Source: Diplosphaera chodatii (taxonomy: Eukaryota; Chlorophyta; Trebouxiophyceae; Prasiolales; Stichococcaceae). From it: 64,000 bases of DNA. The stretch covers positions 2,232,001 to 2,296,000 of the forward strand of contig JAALGY010000015.1 in assembly GCA_032358165.1 (NCBI GenBank). The letters are read 5' to 3'. Under the pieces are notes generated by a model that searched no databases, was not told the origin of the DNA, and was given only the letters and a program-made list of their open reading frames with translations. The position numbers and the translations under genes were made by a program. This document shows, one piece after another, positions 48,531-60,140 of this stretch (its first letter is position 1; each line of letters begins with the position of its first letter).

Positions 48531-49386
48531 ACCACAGCAGGTGGCGTGACACGACGTCACTGTTGTCCCGTGCATGAGTGAAGCCGCTTGTGGATGTTGC
48601 CGTGTGGTTGGATGTGGTGACACACCGGGCTGGTGTGCGCAGCAGTGCATATATTATGCCAGCACACTTAGGTCAAATGACCTAGCATGCCGCCATGCAT
48701 GCACACAGCCTGGTGCCTGCTGGCAAGTAACAGCAAAGGGTCGCCCACGGTAAATCCGTGCTGCTATTCACTACAAGGAGCATGGGCGATAGTGAAAGGC
48801 AGTCCAGACTCCTGCAGAAGATGCCCCAGTGTTGAGCACCAAGCCCGCCAGTTTGCCGCCAATGGCCAAGCAAGCCAGTCGATCCGTATCGAATGCGCGG
48901 CTAAGACACTTCGAGAGTTGCAGCCTCAGCGCCCATTCAGGGAGTGTCAGCCACTTGCAGACATAGCTGATGTCGACAGGGCACAGCAGGTTGTGAGTGG
49001 CTACCGTGGAGAAGACCTCTATCTGGAGCCGATTTCATGTCCATCTACACCAGATGCAAGTGCGCTCGGCTCACGGCAATACGCAGCCTGCGTTGTGCGA
49101 GGCGAATCATGAACGTACTTCGTTCAAATGGCAAATATTCCATGTAAAGTTGAAAACACTTGCTGGCTGCAGAGGGTTGCGGCACCATGCAAGGCGTGCA
49201 TGAGCGGACACTACATCGCCAACCCCTCAATAGCCAATCATCGTTACCTGCTTGGAAGGTGTACAGTCATAACATACGCAGGACGAAACCGCATGCTATT
49301 TTCGGCCAAAATGTGACCGCCCATGGCATCCGCATTGAGGATAGGTTTTCTGCTTGAGGACGCAGGCACAACCCTTGACCTTGACG
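48531..49386. other. Spacer between RRP6L3 and next plus-strand gene
   Basis: This 856 bp stretch has no recognisable protein. It should hold the RRP6L3 3' UTR and the promoter of the following gene; an unrecognised 5' exon of that gene could also lie here. Confidence 0.4.
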
Positions 49387-52300
49387 ATGCAGGATCGTCT
49401 GGCAGCGGACGCTGAACAGGCTGCGGACAGCGCCGCACATGTAAGTGCTCTTGTGCAGCAATCACCGGCAAGACATCTGCAGCAATAGTACCGGCATGGT
49501 CTCTGGACAGCCCCCAAGCCTGAAGAAGCTGGTGTTGGAGGAGCTGCAAGAGGGCGTCTTCCAAGGCCTGCCGGCGTGGGAGCTGATCGACGACACCTAT
49601 GACGCTTACTCAGGGTACGAGGTGTTGTTGTGCGTCTTTTACCCTTCCTCGCCGTCCAGAATGACCAAGTGTACTTCAGCGACATTTCTAGCCAGACTTC
49701 ACAGGCAACAACCCAGTATTGCTTGCACCTGACCTGTGCAGGCCTCCAACCGGCATGCCAGTTGGCAGGCACACGGAGCTTCTCCTGCAGCAGTGCGCAG
49801 ACCTGCTGGAGGACCCACGTCCGGAAGTTGCTGCCGGCGCAGCCATCGTGCTGGCCAAGCGGCTGCCGGGTGCAGAGCACATTGTTGACGGGGACATCTG
49901 GCGGGAGCTGGTGCACGCACTGGCAGGTGCAGCGAATCAGCCACGGCTAGCTGAGTTCATCGAACACCAGAAGCCGGATGCACTAGATGGCATCGCATCC
50001 ATTGTGCGCAACGCCAGGGCGGGCATCCCGCAGCAGCTGCTCCAGGAGGCACAGGCACCCGCAGAAGCAGAAGCACCAGCGGCGGATGGTGAGCTCAGAC
50101 CCTGGCAGCGGCCAACACCACGTGACGGCCAGCCCACAGGCTCTGGCAGCAGTGACCCTGCTCCTGCTGAACCGCCATCGGCAACACGGCGGCTGCAGTC
50201 AGAGCTGTCCAGCATGGAGTTGGCGCCTGCACAGGCCCCAGGGCAGCAGGCAGGTCTGCCAGATAACAGCGCAATGCCCCCGGATCCATCAGCAGCACCA
50301 GCAGCCTCAAAGTCGTCAGCGGCAGGCGGCAGCTCCATAGCAATGCAAGCATTGCTGCAGCAAACCCACCAGCGCGTCACAGCCGAGAGGAGGATCGCAC
50401 GGGCTGCCTATGCTGAGCAAAACGCCGTAATACCGAAGGCTGATTCCACGGGCAGGCCTGCAGCTCGTCAGACAGTGTCCACACAGACAGCTGGCACCTT
50501 GCCAGACAACCCGCTCCACCAGATGCTGCGGCTCCAAAAGGCCGCCCAGGCAGTGCACATGGCTGCGGATGCCGCCTCAGCGGCTGGTGAGGCACACGCG
50601 CCTGCAGCCGCCCCAACAGCGCTGCAGCAGCGGCATGCGGCCCACCTGCTGCGAAAGACAGCGGAGCTGCTGCTGCCGGCGGCTCTGCAGGACGAGCAGG
50701 AGGCGCGGAATCGTTTCTTGCATGCTGCACTGCGGGAGTTCCAAGCGAGCGGGCGGCCTATAACCGCCCGTGAGCTGCTGCTGGCCAGGGCTGAGGGAGC
50801 CATCGACGAAAGCGCCTCTGTGCTCTGCCAGCTGAAGCCAGCTGACAACAGCCTCCCCGCCGCTGCTGATGTGGGCGCTGTGGTCAGTGGCGCACAACCG
50901 GTGGTCTCGGCAGCTGCTGCAGAGATTACAGTGAAGCGGATGCCGGCAGCTGCGGCGGCTGATTGCCTGGCTGCACTGACCGCGCTGCTGCAGGGCCTCA
51001 CGGCCAGCGGCAGGCACGGCTGGGACATTCGTGCAGCGCTGCGCCTTCCCATCACGGCCCTCTTTGCGGAACACCTGCAGCGCTGGCTCCTGCTGCTGGT
51101 GCCGCTGGCAGCTGCCGCCGCTGCCACCGCACCCAGCGCCGCCTGTGATGCACTTGTTGCAGCTGCCGCAGAGGCGGTGAGTTGTGCATGCCTCACCTGC
51201 TGATCGAGTGGTGCAGAATGCGAAACATCAGCACAATGTTGCAGCCAACCACGTGTGCAACTAAAGCACGATACACATGTGCAGGTGAAAAACATTGTGC
51301 CGCTATCCCTGCATCTGAAGGGGAGCATCTATGAGCGCAGCCAGGTGTGGGCATGGGTGACACCGACAGGCATGCCAGGCTCGCGACTGGAACACATGCT
51401 GTGACATTGAAGACGGTTTGATCATGCTGCAGGCAATGTTACATCATTTACCCCGACTTCTCGTGCCGATTGCACACCTCGAGGCCGTCGCACGGTAGAT
51501 CCTGCACACCATTCCAGCACACTGATATACGTCTGAAGAGTTGATATCCTGGCTGTGGGTCATCGCTTCCAAACCCTGGGCTGGGCATGGATAGATGCAC
51601 TTGCGGAGGGTGCCTGGCTGCACGGTTGCAGGGTGCTAGTCAGGCGGTGCAGCGGGACTTCGGCCGCGGTGCCAGCTGGCCCGCTGCGGCCGCTGTGCAG
51701 TGTTCTGAAGGCGGCTGCAGCATGGCAGCAGACGGATGAGCTGGTGGCCCGCCTCATGCGGGAGGACGTCGGGGGGCATGACCATCTGCCGGACAGCCTG
51801 TGCCACGCTTCCCACCTCCAGGTGCGCCTGCCTGCTGAGTGCTGCCTCTGATCACCTCGTAGCACCAGCGACACCAGGGGTCGTGACTGCCACATCGCCA
51901 CTTTCGTGGGCAACCTCTGCTGTTGTGTCGGGATCGTCACTCTGGATACCAGACAGAAGCTTCTGGGTGTGTGACTAACCTTCGTCAGTCGACCTCCACC
52001 TCACTGCCCTGAATGCCGCCACAGGACATCGTGGTACACGTCATCGACACAGCCGCGTCCGCGATAGCAGACACTTCGCAGCAGCTGCTGGGCGGTGCCC
52101 TGGGCACCAGGCAGCCTGCGCTCGTGCTGGCCGTCGCGACGCAGCTGGCCGGCTGCGGGGCGCCGGCGGGGCTTGCGGCGGTGCTAAGTCTGCCGCCATC
52201 TGCTACAGGCAGGGCCCTGCCGCACCAGCGTCAGCCTCCTTCCCGCTTGCAGCTCCGGATGTGATGCGGCACATGATGCGCAGCACCTGGAAGCCCTGCC

Positions 52301-53878
52301 ATCTGGCTGTCAGCCACTGATGCACGTGTGGTTGACCATGCTGAACGCCTCCGCTGCACCCTGCTGTACTGCAGGACACCATGATGCCGTCTGCTTCCGT
52401 GTTTGCAGCTGCGCCGGGCTCCAGGACGGACTTCTGGGAGCAGGAGGCGGCGGTGAGGGAGGCCGGGCGGGCAGGGCAGCCGCGGCGGCCCGCGCTGCTG
52501 GCGGCCGCGCACGCCGCTGCAGGGTTTGCCAGCACAGTGGAGCTGCTGCAGGCAGATAACACTGTTGGCAGCAGTAAACTGCCCACCAACGTCGTTGAGG
52601 TGCTTGCGGCTGTACAGATGCTGTGCAGTCACTTTGCAGCACCGCCGGCAATCCATGGGTGACAGTGAACAGAAGCAACTTTGGACCAAAAGTCCACATG
52701 CTGTAACTGCTGCATGCGCATCTGCACGACCACCAGCAATGGCCGAGCATTCTGCACGACCCACTCGCAGGCAGCTGTCAGGGCAGCGGCGGCGCTGCTT
52801 GCCTTCAGCAGCTCATTCCACGATGACAAGAAGCGGGTCCTGCTGGAGGCCGGCGTGCGTTTTGCCGCCACAGGTGCGGACGTTCGCTGTGCTGTGGCCT
52901 GCATTCAAGCATGAGCCAGCAATCTGCTGCAGTGCAGGTGAGTCTGTGTCAGTGCACGAGCAAGCCCTGGCTGTTTCTGTCAGGTGCGTCGCTGCTGGTG
53001 GCGCTGCTCACGGCGCCTGGCACCTCGGCAGCACCCGCCGCTGCACATCAGGTGCTGCTTGTGCTTCCGTGTGGACACAAGTCCGCGTTGTTTGCATGTT
53101 GTTTTCTGCACGCCTGCTTCGGCCGAGCGCAACCCATGTGGACCTGCCTTCGACAAGTCCCATGGCAAAGTGCAGGTGGCACACAAGGGAGTGTTGCAGC
53201 TGCTGGAGTGGCTGCCGCGCAGCAATGCCATGTCGCGGGACCTGCTGTGCGACGCTCTCGCAGTGCTGGGGGCCACGGCGGGCTGCGCCGCCGCCCCGGC
53301 TGCTGCGGAGAAGTTGGTGGCCGCCCTGACGGGTGTGAAGGAGCGGCTGCCTTCCCGCACGGCGACAGAGCTGAATCCCCGCTTCCAGGCTGCAATGGTG
53401 GGCCCGTATGCAGTACTCAATAAGACATGTACTGCTGCAGTGGCTCGTGCACATGAGCACTGTTGCAGTTTGCCTGCACAAAGTGTCTGTGCGGTGGCCG
53501 GCAGCAGCTCAAGTGCCTCTGTGGGAGTGCTGCGCAGACGGCGCTGTCAAAGCAGCAGCGCGCAGCCGTCGGCCGCGTCTGCCTGCTCAGCAAAGCCGCC
53601 GCAGCAGACAAAAAGCTGCAGGACAGGAAGAGCAGGGCTTTCGAGAGGGACGTCACAGAGAAGGTGCAGCCGGCGCCCTGCACAGCATCAGCACACGCCC
53701 CTGCCACAGTCCGCCGTGCACCACCAGCTGCGCATGGGTATCCGCACCACTGACAGGCGCACCACCTCCAACGCCCTGCTGTTGTGAGCAGCTGCAGAGG
53801 ATTGCCATGCATGCTTGTGCTGACCTGCAGCACCTCAAGACGCTGGTGCGGAAGGCGGAGTCGAAGCCCGGCCTGTGA
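49387..53878 (+). CDS. Unrecognised helical-repeat (HEAT/ARM-like) protein
   Basis: I do not recognise the family. A short first exon MQDRLAADAEQAADSAAH ends at a perfect GTAAGT donor (49441) and joins in phase to PPSLKKLVLEELQEGVFQ, then LPAWELIDDTYDAYSG. The main exon (about 49742-51180) has TELLLQQCADLLEDPRPEVA with AAGAAIVLAKRLPGAE, which looks like an ARM/HEAT repeat pair, then an Ala/Gln/Pro-rich linker (about 50.0-50.5 kb), then helices AAHLLRKTAELLLPAALQDE and AADCLAALTALLQGLTASG. Later exons include NIVPLSLHLKGSIYERSQ (51.3 kb), VIDTAASAIADTSQQLLGGA (52.03 kb), VEVLAAVQMLCSHF (52.6 kb), KGVLQLLEWLPRSNAMSRDL (53.19 kb) and a final HACADLQHLKTLVRKAESKP with TGA at 53876. It may be a scaffold. 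The start, some introns and even whether 51.2-51.6 kb joins two genes remain uncertain. Confidence 0.55.
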
Positions 53879-55549
53879 AGTGAGCGGGGCGCCCATGGGA
53901 GGGACCACAACAACGATGAGTCTGTCATGCCGGGCAACTCCCAATGTCAGCAACGTGTGACCTGGTGGATGCCCTGAGAGCCATTGCCGCGTGTCTCAGA
54001 CCTCAGCATGCCATACCAGACTGTACAGCCGCCCGCGGCGTAGATCAGCGTGGCAATGGGGCATCTGATGGTATGTACGGTGGTCTGCCTGGCGGCTGGA
54101 CACAGAACTGCAGCCACGGAACGCTGCTGCAGCGCTGCAGATCAGACACCAGCGAGAGCCTGCCAGTACGCACGGTGATTTCGGCAATGCCCTACTGGCT
54201 GCCGGACAGCTAATTTCTGTACCATTATGTGGGCACCAGTTCTTGTTTTGTCAGTGAACTGGGCTCTGAGGTGACATATCTTCAGTGTGCTTCAGGCCAA
54301 TTTGCATTCACCATGCAGCAGCAGGTTTGTAGCCTGCAGTCACTCACTGCCGCGCAGGCCGGTGGGCCGGACTTCACTTAGAAACCCACCCATCCACAGC
54401 AGCCAGGTATATCTGGTGCTTGTTGCCACACAACCCTCGACGACAACTGCATACCACATCTCCAGCTTGTGCTTGTGCTTGTGCTCGTGCGTGCTGAACA
54501 TGCGCATGAAGGCAGCATCTCGAGCAGACCACAGCCATCCCACATGTGCGCAGTGCCAATAGACGAGCAGGACCGAGGACATCCATGTGCCACCATCAAT
54601 ACACATGCAGCCAGCGAACGACCGACGCTGTAGTAAACCTTCAAACTCGTGCGTGCACCTAAGCGTCCCCAGTGTGATCTGTTGGTGAAGGGAGGTGCAG
54701 GCTGCAGAATCAGTTTGTCACAGCGGTGCTTGCTTGATGGTGGGCGTCGACACCTCATTCCACTGATGCTGATAGTGATTGTTCGTTGCAGAAGAGTTGT
54801 CTGTTATTGACGGCAGAAGCCTGCCACATCAACTGATCGTTGGATGGAGCCCTAGCAAACTGAGCTGGATCTTGATCTCGGCCGGTAGGGGTACTTCGTG
54901 CAGCGATCCACCTCCAAGGCTGCACTTACCGCCACCTAGCAACAGGTTCGGAGGATGAGCTTGAGCGTACCAAGCCCCCCGAAACGCTATTCACTGCAGC
55001 GTGATCAACACTGCCATGTTATATCGAGGACAGCAGTGCACAGAAACGTGACGTTTCGCCTGCACCTCGCACAATGCAACAGCTCCAGCCGTAAGACTCT
55101 GATCAGACGTGAAAGCCAGGCTGCCAGGCTGGTGTAGTGCACATTGCCATGGGTGACTGCTATTCTGCATACAAGAAGCGCATGCATGCATGCGCATTTT
55201 AGTGCTAGATCGGCGACTTAGTTCGACAGGTTACCACAGGTCTGGCTGCGCATGGTTTTAAGCAGGTCCGAAAGCAGCTGACTGCTGGATCACAGGCGAA
55301 TGATGGCATGGGGCAAGCTGTCGGTGCGGTAGGCAAATATGTGCATGGTGTTTGCAAACAGAAATGCGGTGTCCTTTGCATGCAACCGTTGTCAACATCA
55401 CTGCTTGGCTTTCCCGCAGGACATGCAGCTCATGCATATCACGAGTGACGATGTGAACATGCACCGGTGACTGATCGGTGGGCACACCACTTTCGCATCC
55501 GCCACACATCATGACAGCCCCGAAGGCTGGCGTCTGAAGTGAGCGAGGT
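53879..55549. other. 1.7 kb spacer with weak minus-strand coding signal
   Basis: No gene is recognised. A minus-strand frame at 54343-54606 (separate entry) and LGGGSLHEVPLPAEIKIQLS near 54.86-54.93 kb, also minus strand, could be exons of a small gene. Otherwise this is the 3' flank of the gene ending at 53878 and the promoter of the one starting near 55550. Confidence 0.35.
54343..54606 (-). CDS. Possible last exon of a small unrecognised gene
   Basis: The minus-strand frame reads VYWHCAHVGWLWSARDAAFM, RMFSTHEHKHKHKLEMWYAV and VVEGCVATSTRYTWLLWMGG before a stop at about 54343. The mix of Trp, Met and charged residues is unlike the surrounding shadow frames. The His-Lys run comes from a GTGCTT-type hexamer repeat (about 54465-54490). 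No start codon or family can be assigned; it may not be a gene. Confidence 0.2.
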
Positions 55550-58500
55550 ATGAGTCGCAGTGCTACATATCGAAAGCATGTTGCAGGTGCCGTCACCAAG
55601 CGGCTGTGGCATTTGCACCCACCCATGCTGAAAAATGAACCATGGCTGTATCTCACATGCCAATCGAAAACAGGTCATCAGCTAAGCTGGGGGCAGCATG
55701 GGAGCATCCAAAAGAAGGCAAAGGTCAGAGGCACTCATTTGCGCCTTACATGCTCAGACTTGCTGCCAAGCTACGAGATTGGGATGAACACACTGTTGAT
55801 GTGTCCTCGTTGCAGGGCTGCAGCAGCCAGTGCGCACGGCAGCCAGCCTATCAGCGCCAGTGGTCCAGCAAAGGCAGCTGGTGGCGGGGAAGGGGCGCCA
55901 GGTGTTGCGCAACGCCTCACCAAGGCGGCCCTCGAACCTGATGACGAACCTGCTGGGGCATCGTCAGCCAGCACTCTAGCGGCCGACGTCAGCAGGCCAG
56001 ACGCACAGGGGACCCGTCCAGCTGTGCACCAGCGATCGCCGGTCAAGGCTCGACCTGCAGGCCACATGCCAGTGCGGATTGCCCCAGTCCCACCCCAGGG
56101 ACATGTTGCAGGGCTGCTGCCTGGCGGCCAGCCAACACGGCTGCTGCGGTTTTTGAGGGTGCGGTGCACGCAGACGGGCAACAGCATCTGGCAGGAGCTC
56201 CTGGATATGCTTGAGGAATCTGTGGACAGGGCACAGCCACGAGGGGTGTCCCACGAGACTCGTATGGCGCTCGCAAAGATGCAGCTTCAGCTGTCTGTGA
56301 ACACGCTGCTGTCCATGTTGGAGGACAGCCAGTCCTTGCAGCTGTCGGCCCTGGCACTGGCCGCATTGGCTCAGCTGCTGGTAGGCCTGACAGAGGACGA
56401 CATAGATGTCATGCGCATGCGATGGGCGGCTGCCAGCCAAATTGCGGCGTGGCAGCAGGCAGCGGAGCAGCAGCCCCCGGCAGGCCAGCAGCAGGCAGCC
56501 GAGCATCAGCAGGTACCTACACCATGCGGTCCTGATCAGCAGCAGACGGGCGCAGACGAGGAGCAGCAGCATTGTCAGTCGCCCAAACAGCAGCAGGCAG
56601 CGTCGCCTCAGCGTGCTGCAAAGCGCACCCTCAAGGCGTACCGGCGGCAGCTCGACGAGGTGCAAGCGCAGCCGCAGGAGATTGTTGACGAACCGCTGAA
56701 AGTCGACCGCCTGCTCAGGGCCCTGGCGCCATATGTGGCGGCATGTATGAAGCGGCCCGGACTTTTGACAGCGCTGGACAGGCATGTGAACAGGCCTACG
56801 ACTGTGCTTGAACATGTGTCGCCGCACCTCCACCATCTACACGGCGCCGTGCCTGCAAGCGTGCGTTGCACGGGGCTGCTCGAGTGCCCTGTCTGAAGTG
56901 CCGCTAGTATGCAAGCAGACCGCGACCATGCTCACCATGCTGTCAGCAGGCTGGGCGGCTGCGAGATGGCGCCCCGGCTGGTGTTCCTGCTCTGGCATGT
57001 GTATGGCGAGCTCGGGGACGCTTGGCACGACCTGTCAGCAGCTGTGCTGCGGTACTACATTCCCCAGCTGGCAGACCCCTCCACACCTGCAGGTGCGTCC
57101 GAGTTAGGGTCTAGGGTTTGCGCCCATTCTTGCTAGGCAACAGCATGTGGCACGCCCACCTACACTTGGACCACGTTCAGCCTGTAGGCGGGCGCCCAGC
57201 AGTGCACCAGCTCCTCGTCAAGCACACAATGCTGCTGCGGTCACCGAGAGCTTGGGGTCGTTGACGCAGGGAAGCTGGGCGCAGACTCACCCGTGTGGGG
57301 GTGGCTGGTGGACATCCTGCACTATGCCGCGCCAAAGGCCGTCTGGGATCGGCTGGCAGCGGACAGCGGCGTGGCGCCAGCGCTGCTGCAGTGGACTGAG
57401 CGCCTGGGGCAGGCTCTGGACGCACTTGATGCAGCCTCTGCGGGCGGCGCCGCTCCCGGTGGCACAGCGGCCGGTGACGCCGCCGCAGACCCGCCGCCCG
57501 GCAGGTTGCCTACCAGCACCAGCGAGAAGGCAGATGCGGATGCAGCGCGGCTGGTGGCAGACCTAGTAATGTGCGTGGACGTGTGGGGCGTGCTGCAGGG
57601 CGATGTGCAGCGCCACAAGCCGCACATGCCCGGCGAGTGCACACTCCTGGTCGCAGCCTTCACCCGCATGATCCGCCACATCGGCAGCTCGCCAGGCATG
57701 CCCGCCATGCTGTTCGCCGTCATGCGCAGCTGTATGGACTGCGCCTTGATCCAGGTGGGTACCCGGAGGAGAGTGCTCAGCTGTGCACTGGCCAGCACGC
57801 AGCATTGGCCCCCGTTGTACATGACAGCTGGTCGAGTCTGCACACGGAGTCCTTGACACCGTGTTTATCCACTGGCAAGACCATTCTGTGTGATGTGCAG
57901 CACCCTGCCGAGGGCGCTCCCAAATCTGGGCAAGCGGCCGCGACATTTCTCCCCCCGACGGCTGTAGCCCCGGCGGCTGTGGCGGCCCTGGCGGCTGCTG
58001 TCGCTGCACAGCTGCGCCGCTGCTGCCGCGAAGTTGATGCTGCCGCGTCGCCAGCGGCTGCGGCCGCAACCGCGGCACAGATGATGGTGCTGGCGAACTG
58101 GCCTGTAGCCATCGACAGCCTCATGCCGCCGCTGCACCCCGGCAGCCGCCGCGCCCTGGCGCAACGGCTGCTGCTACCCCTGGCTGCACTGCGGCGATGT
58201 GGCCTCTGGCTGGATGCGGGCGAGGCCGTCCGCGGGTTGCCGCCAGCCACAACCATTGCCATCCCAGCGACAGAGACCTCGTGTGCAAACGGACCCGAAA
58301 CACTGGGTGTGCATGCGGAGCTCGCAGCGGAGTACCTGGCTATGCAGGCAGCCACCTCGGCGCTGCAGCTGCTGGTGCCAACAGCAGCCGGCCCGCTGGG
58401 GCAGGATCCGGCAGAATACCTGGCCGCCTGCGGTTTCTTTGCCGTGGTCGCGGCTCGGTTGCGCCGGGCGCAGCTGGCTGCGTGGCACGTCTGGCCGCTG

Positions 58501-59232
58501 ACCGGCCACCACACAGTCGGCAACGCCATCGCCGCCGCAGCTGGCCGCCTGGAGGTCTGGGCAGACGCCGACGACCCGCAGCCGTCGGACGCCCTCCTCG
58601 GCGGCCTCGCCGAGTGCACGGTGGCGCACCTGGGGCGCTGCCGCCTGCCGCTGCCGGCGCACTACCCAGAGGACTTCAAGGCGCCGCTGGTGGCGCGCGC
58701 CGGGCGGGCCGTGTGGACCGACTGCAGCATCCTGGCGGGCATGCTGCGCAGCCGGCGGCGCCGGCGGCACGCGCTGGCGGCTGGCGCCGTACCCGCCCTG
58801 GTGGCAGCGCTGCGCTGGTTCCTCCAGTCCAAGCTGCCATCTGCAGAAGCAGGTGCGGCACACGCAGGACTTGTTCTCAGGTCTGCACCTGCTCATCTTG
58901 GATCTGGATTTGGGGTCGGCATCCCAAGCAAACGACTCGTCCTGTTGCATGCTGTCCTTGCTCTGCTTTCGGCCCAAGTCATGTGCATTACCGAGAGCGC
59001 CTGACCCTGCGCTGCAGCCGATGAGGTGACCGACACCGTGACAGTCCTCAGCACGGTGGCGGCCTGCAGTGACGACATCAGCGGCTGCTTCACAGGCTGC
59101 GCAGCAGACTGGGAGGCAACTATCGAGGAGCTGGACCTGCAACTGCAACGGCTTGCTGAGGGTCTCAAGGGACCATTGTCAGCAGTCTCAGCGGCAGTGA
59201 ACCAGCAGGCCGCCCGCAATGCGCTGCAGTAG
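55550..59232 (+). CDS. Unrecognised large helical protein
   Basis: I do not recognise the family. A long frame from ATG 55550 to about 56850 carries an Ala/Pro/Gly-rich N-terminal part and then a helical domain: TRLLRFLRVRCTQTGNSIWQ with ELLDMLEESVDRAQPRG (about 56.13-56.25 kb), LSVNTLLSMLEDSQSLQLSA and LALAALAQLLVGLTEDDIDV (about 56.3-56.4 kb). A Gln-rich linker (56.45-56.61 kb) is followed by VDRLLRALAPYVAACMKRPG. Later exons hold MAPRLVFLLWHVYGELGDAW (56.97-57.02 kb), GWLVDILHYAAPKAVWDRLA (57.3-57.36 kb), LVMCVDVWGVLQGDVQRHK (57.56-57.62 kb), a long Ala-rich helical exon (about 57.9-58.85 kb) with DCSILAGMLRSRRRRRHALA, and a last exon ending WEATIEELDLQLQRLAEGLK with TAG at 59230. The first part of the 5' frame may be untranslated. 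It runs in the same direction as the gene before it, which is also helical; whether the two are paralogues is unclear. Confidence 0.55.
57103..57119 (+). repeat. Degenerate telomere-like repeat just inside an intron
   Basis: GTTAGGGTCTAGGGTTT, about ten bases after the GTGCGT donor that follows an exon of the 55550-59232 gene. It is two to three imperfect TTTAGGG units. Confidence 0.5.
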
Positions 59233-60140
59233 TGGCAATGGGGTTTGCACCTCATGTACATGTAACAGTCCACTTCCAATGTGAGGGTTGAGTGTGGGGC
59301 CGTCAGCAAACGCAGTGTACTGGTGTGCATCCCGAGAGGCTCGAGTTTGGGCAGATTTGTTGTTGTGCCGTCGGTGCAGGTTTGCTGTTGCTTGATTGCA
59401 AATTGCACATGGACGACCTGGCTTGATAGTCTTGCTTGCCAGTCATATGCCATTCTGAGCAAGGCAGGGCATCAAGGTGTCCACTGCAGGATGAGACACA
59501 GCCGGATGAAGTGCATATGACAGCGTGGCGGATCCACTCGAAACAGTATGCAGACCACACACTACTGCTGGGCACATATGGTACCGTATGCAGATGCGAC
59601 AACAATCCCTGGTGGTGCCATGTAGCAATCGCCATCCAAACTCGGAGGATGTGAAGCAGCAAGATGCAGCTGCGCTGTAAACAAGCATGGCTTCAGGACC
59701 GCAGGTTCTCAGATGTCGCCGCAAATCAGGTTCAGTAAGCTGAAGCACAACGCCAGCACCGGCAGCCGCCAGCTTTCAGGCGGTCAGCATCCGGCGCATA
59801 TCCAATGGCATTCCTACTAGCTATATGAAAGGACCTTCAGAATGTGTCCGCAACGTACAAATGTCTGCCAGCGAAAGTGGTCACTGCACTATCCTGTGTG
59901 GTCCTCTCCGCTCCATTCATGCCGACTATCCTGATTCCGACGACTGCACGCCCCATTCGGCTCAGTACACCGCAGTTGCCACGATGTTGACGGTGTTTGG
60001 CGCCTGCGGCTTGCCGGCTGCCCTGTGATATCCCTGCACAGCATCATGTGTGCACTGCATCAGTGCATTGACACGTCGACTGCACATGGACTGCATGGAG
60101 ACACGTCGTCAGCTTGGCGACCTCAGCGCGTCAAACCACT
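59233..60140. other. Convergent 3' spacer before MAP kinase
   Basis: This 908 bp stretch has no recognisable gene. It holds the 3' UTRs of the helical-protein gene (+) and the MAP kinase (-). Confidence 0.5.
59261..59265 (+). terminator. Candidate TGTAA poly(A) signal
   Basis: TGTAA about 29 nt after the stop at 59232, within CATGTACATGTAACAG. It is a plausible but close poly(A) signal for the gene ending there. Confidence 0.35.

Noticed and set aside
54462..54495. His-Lys repeat as a metal-binding motif
   Set aside because: It arises from a simple hexamer repeat in a frame that may not be coding; a similar KHKHK run occurs in the Virilizer charged block, so it looks like low-complexity slippage.
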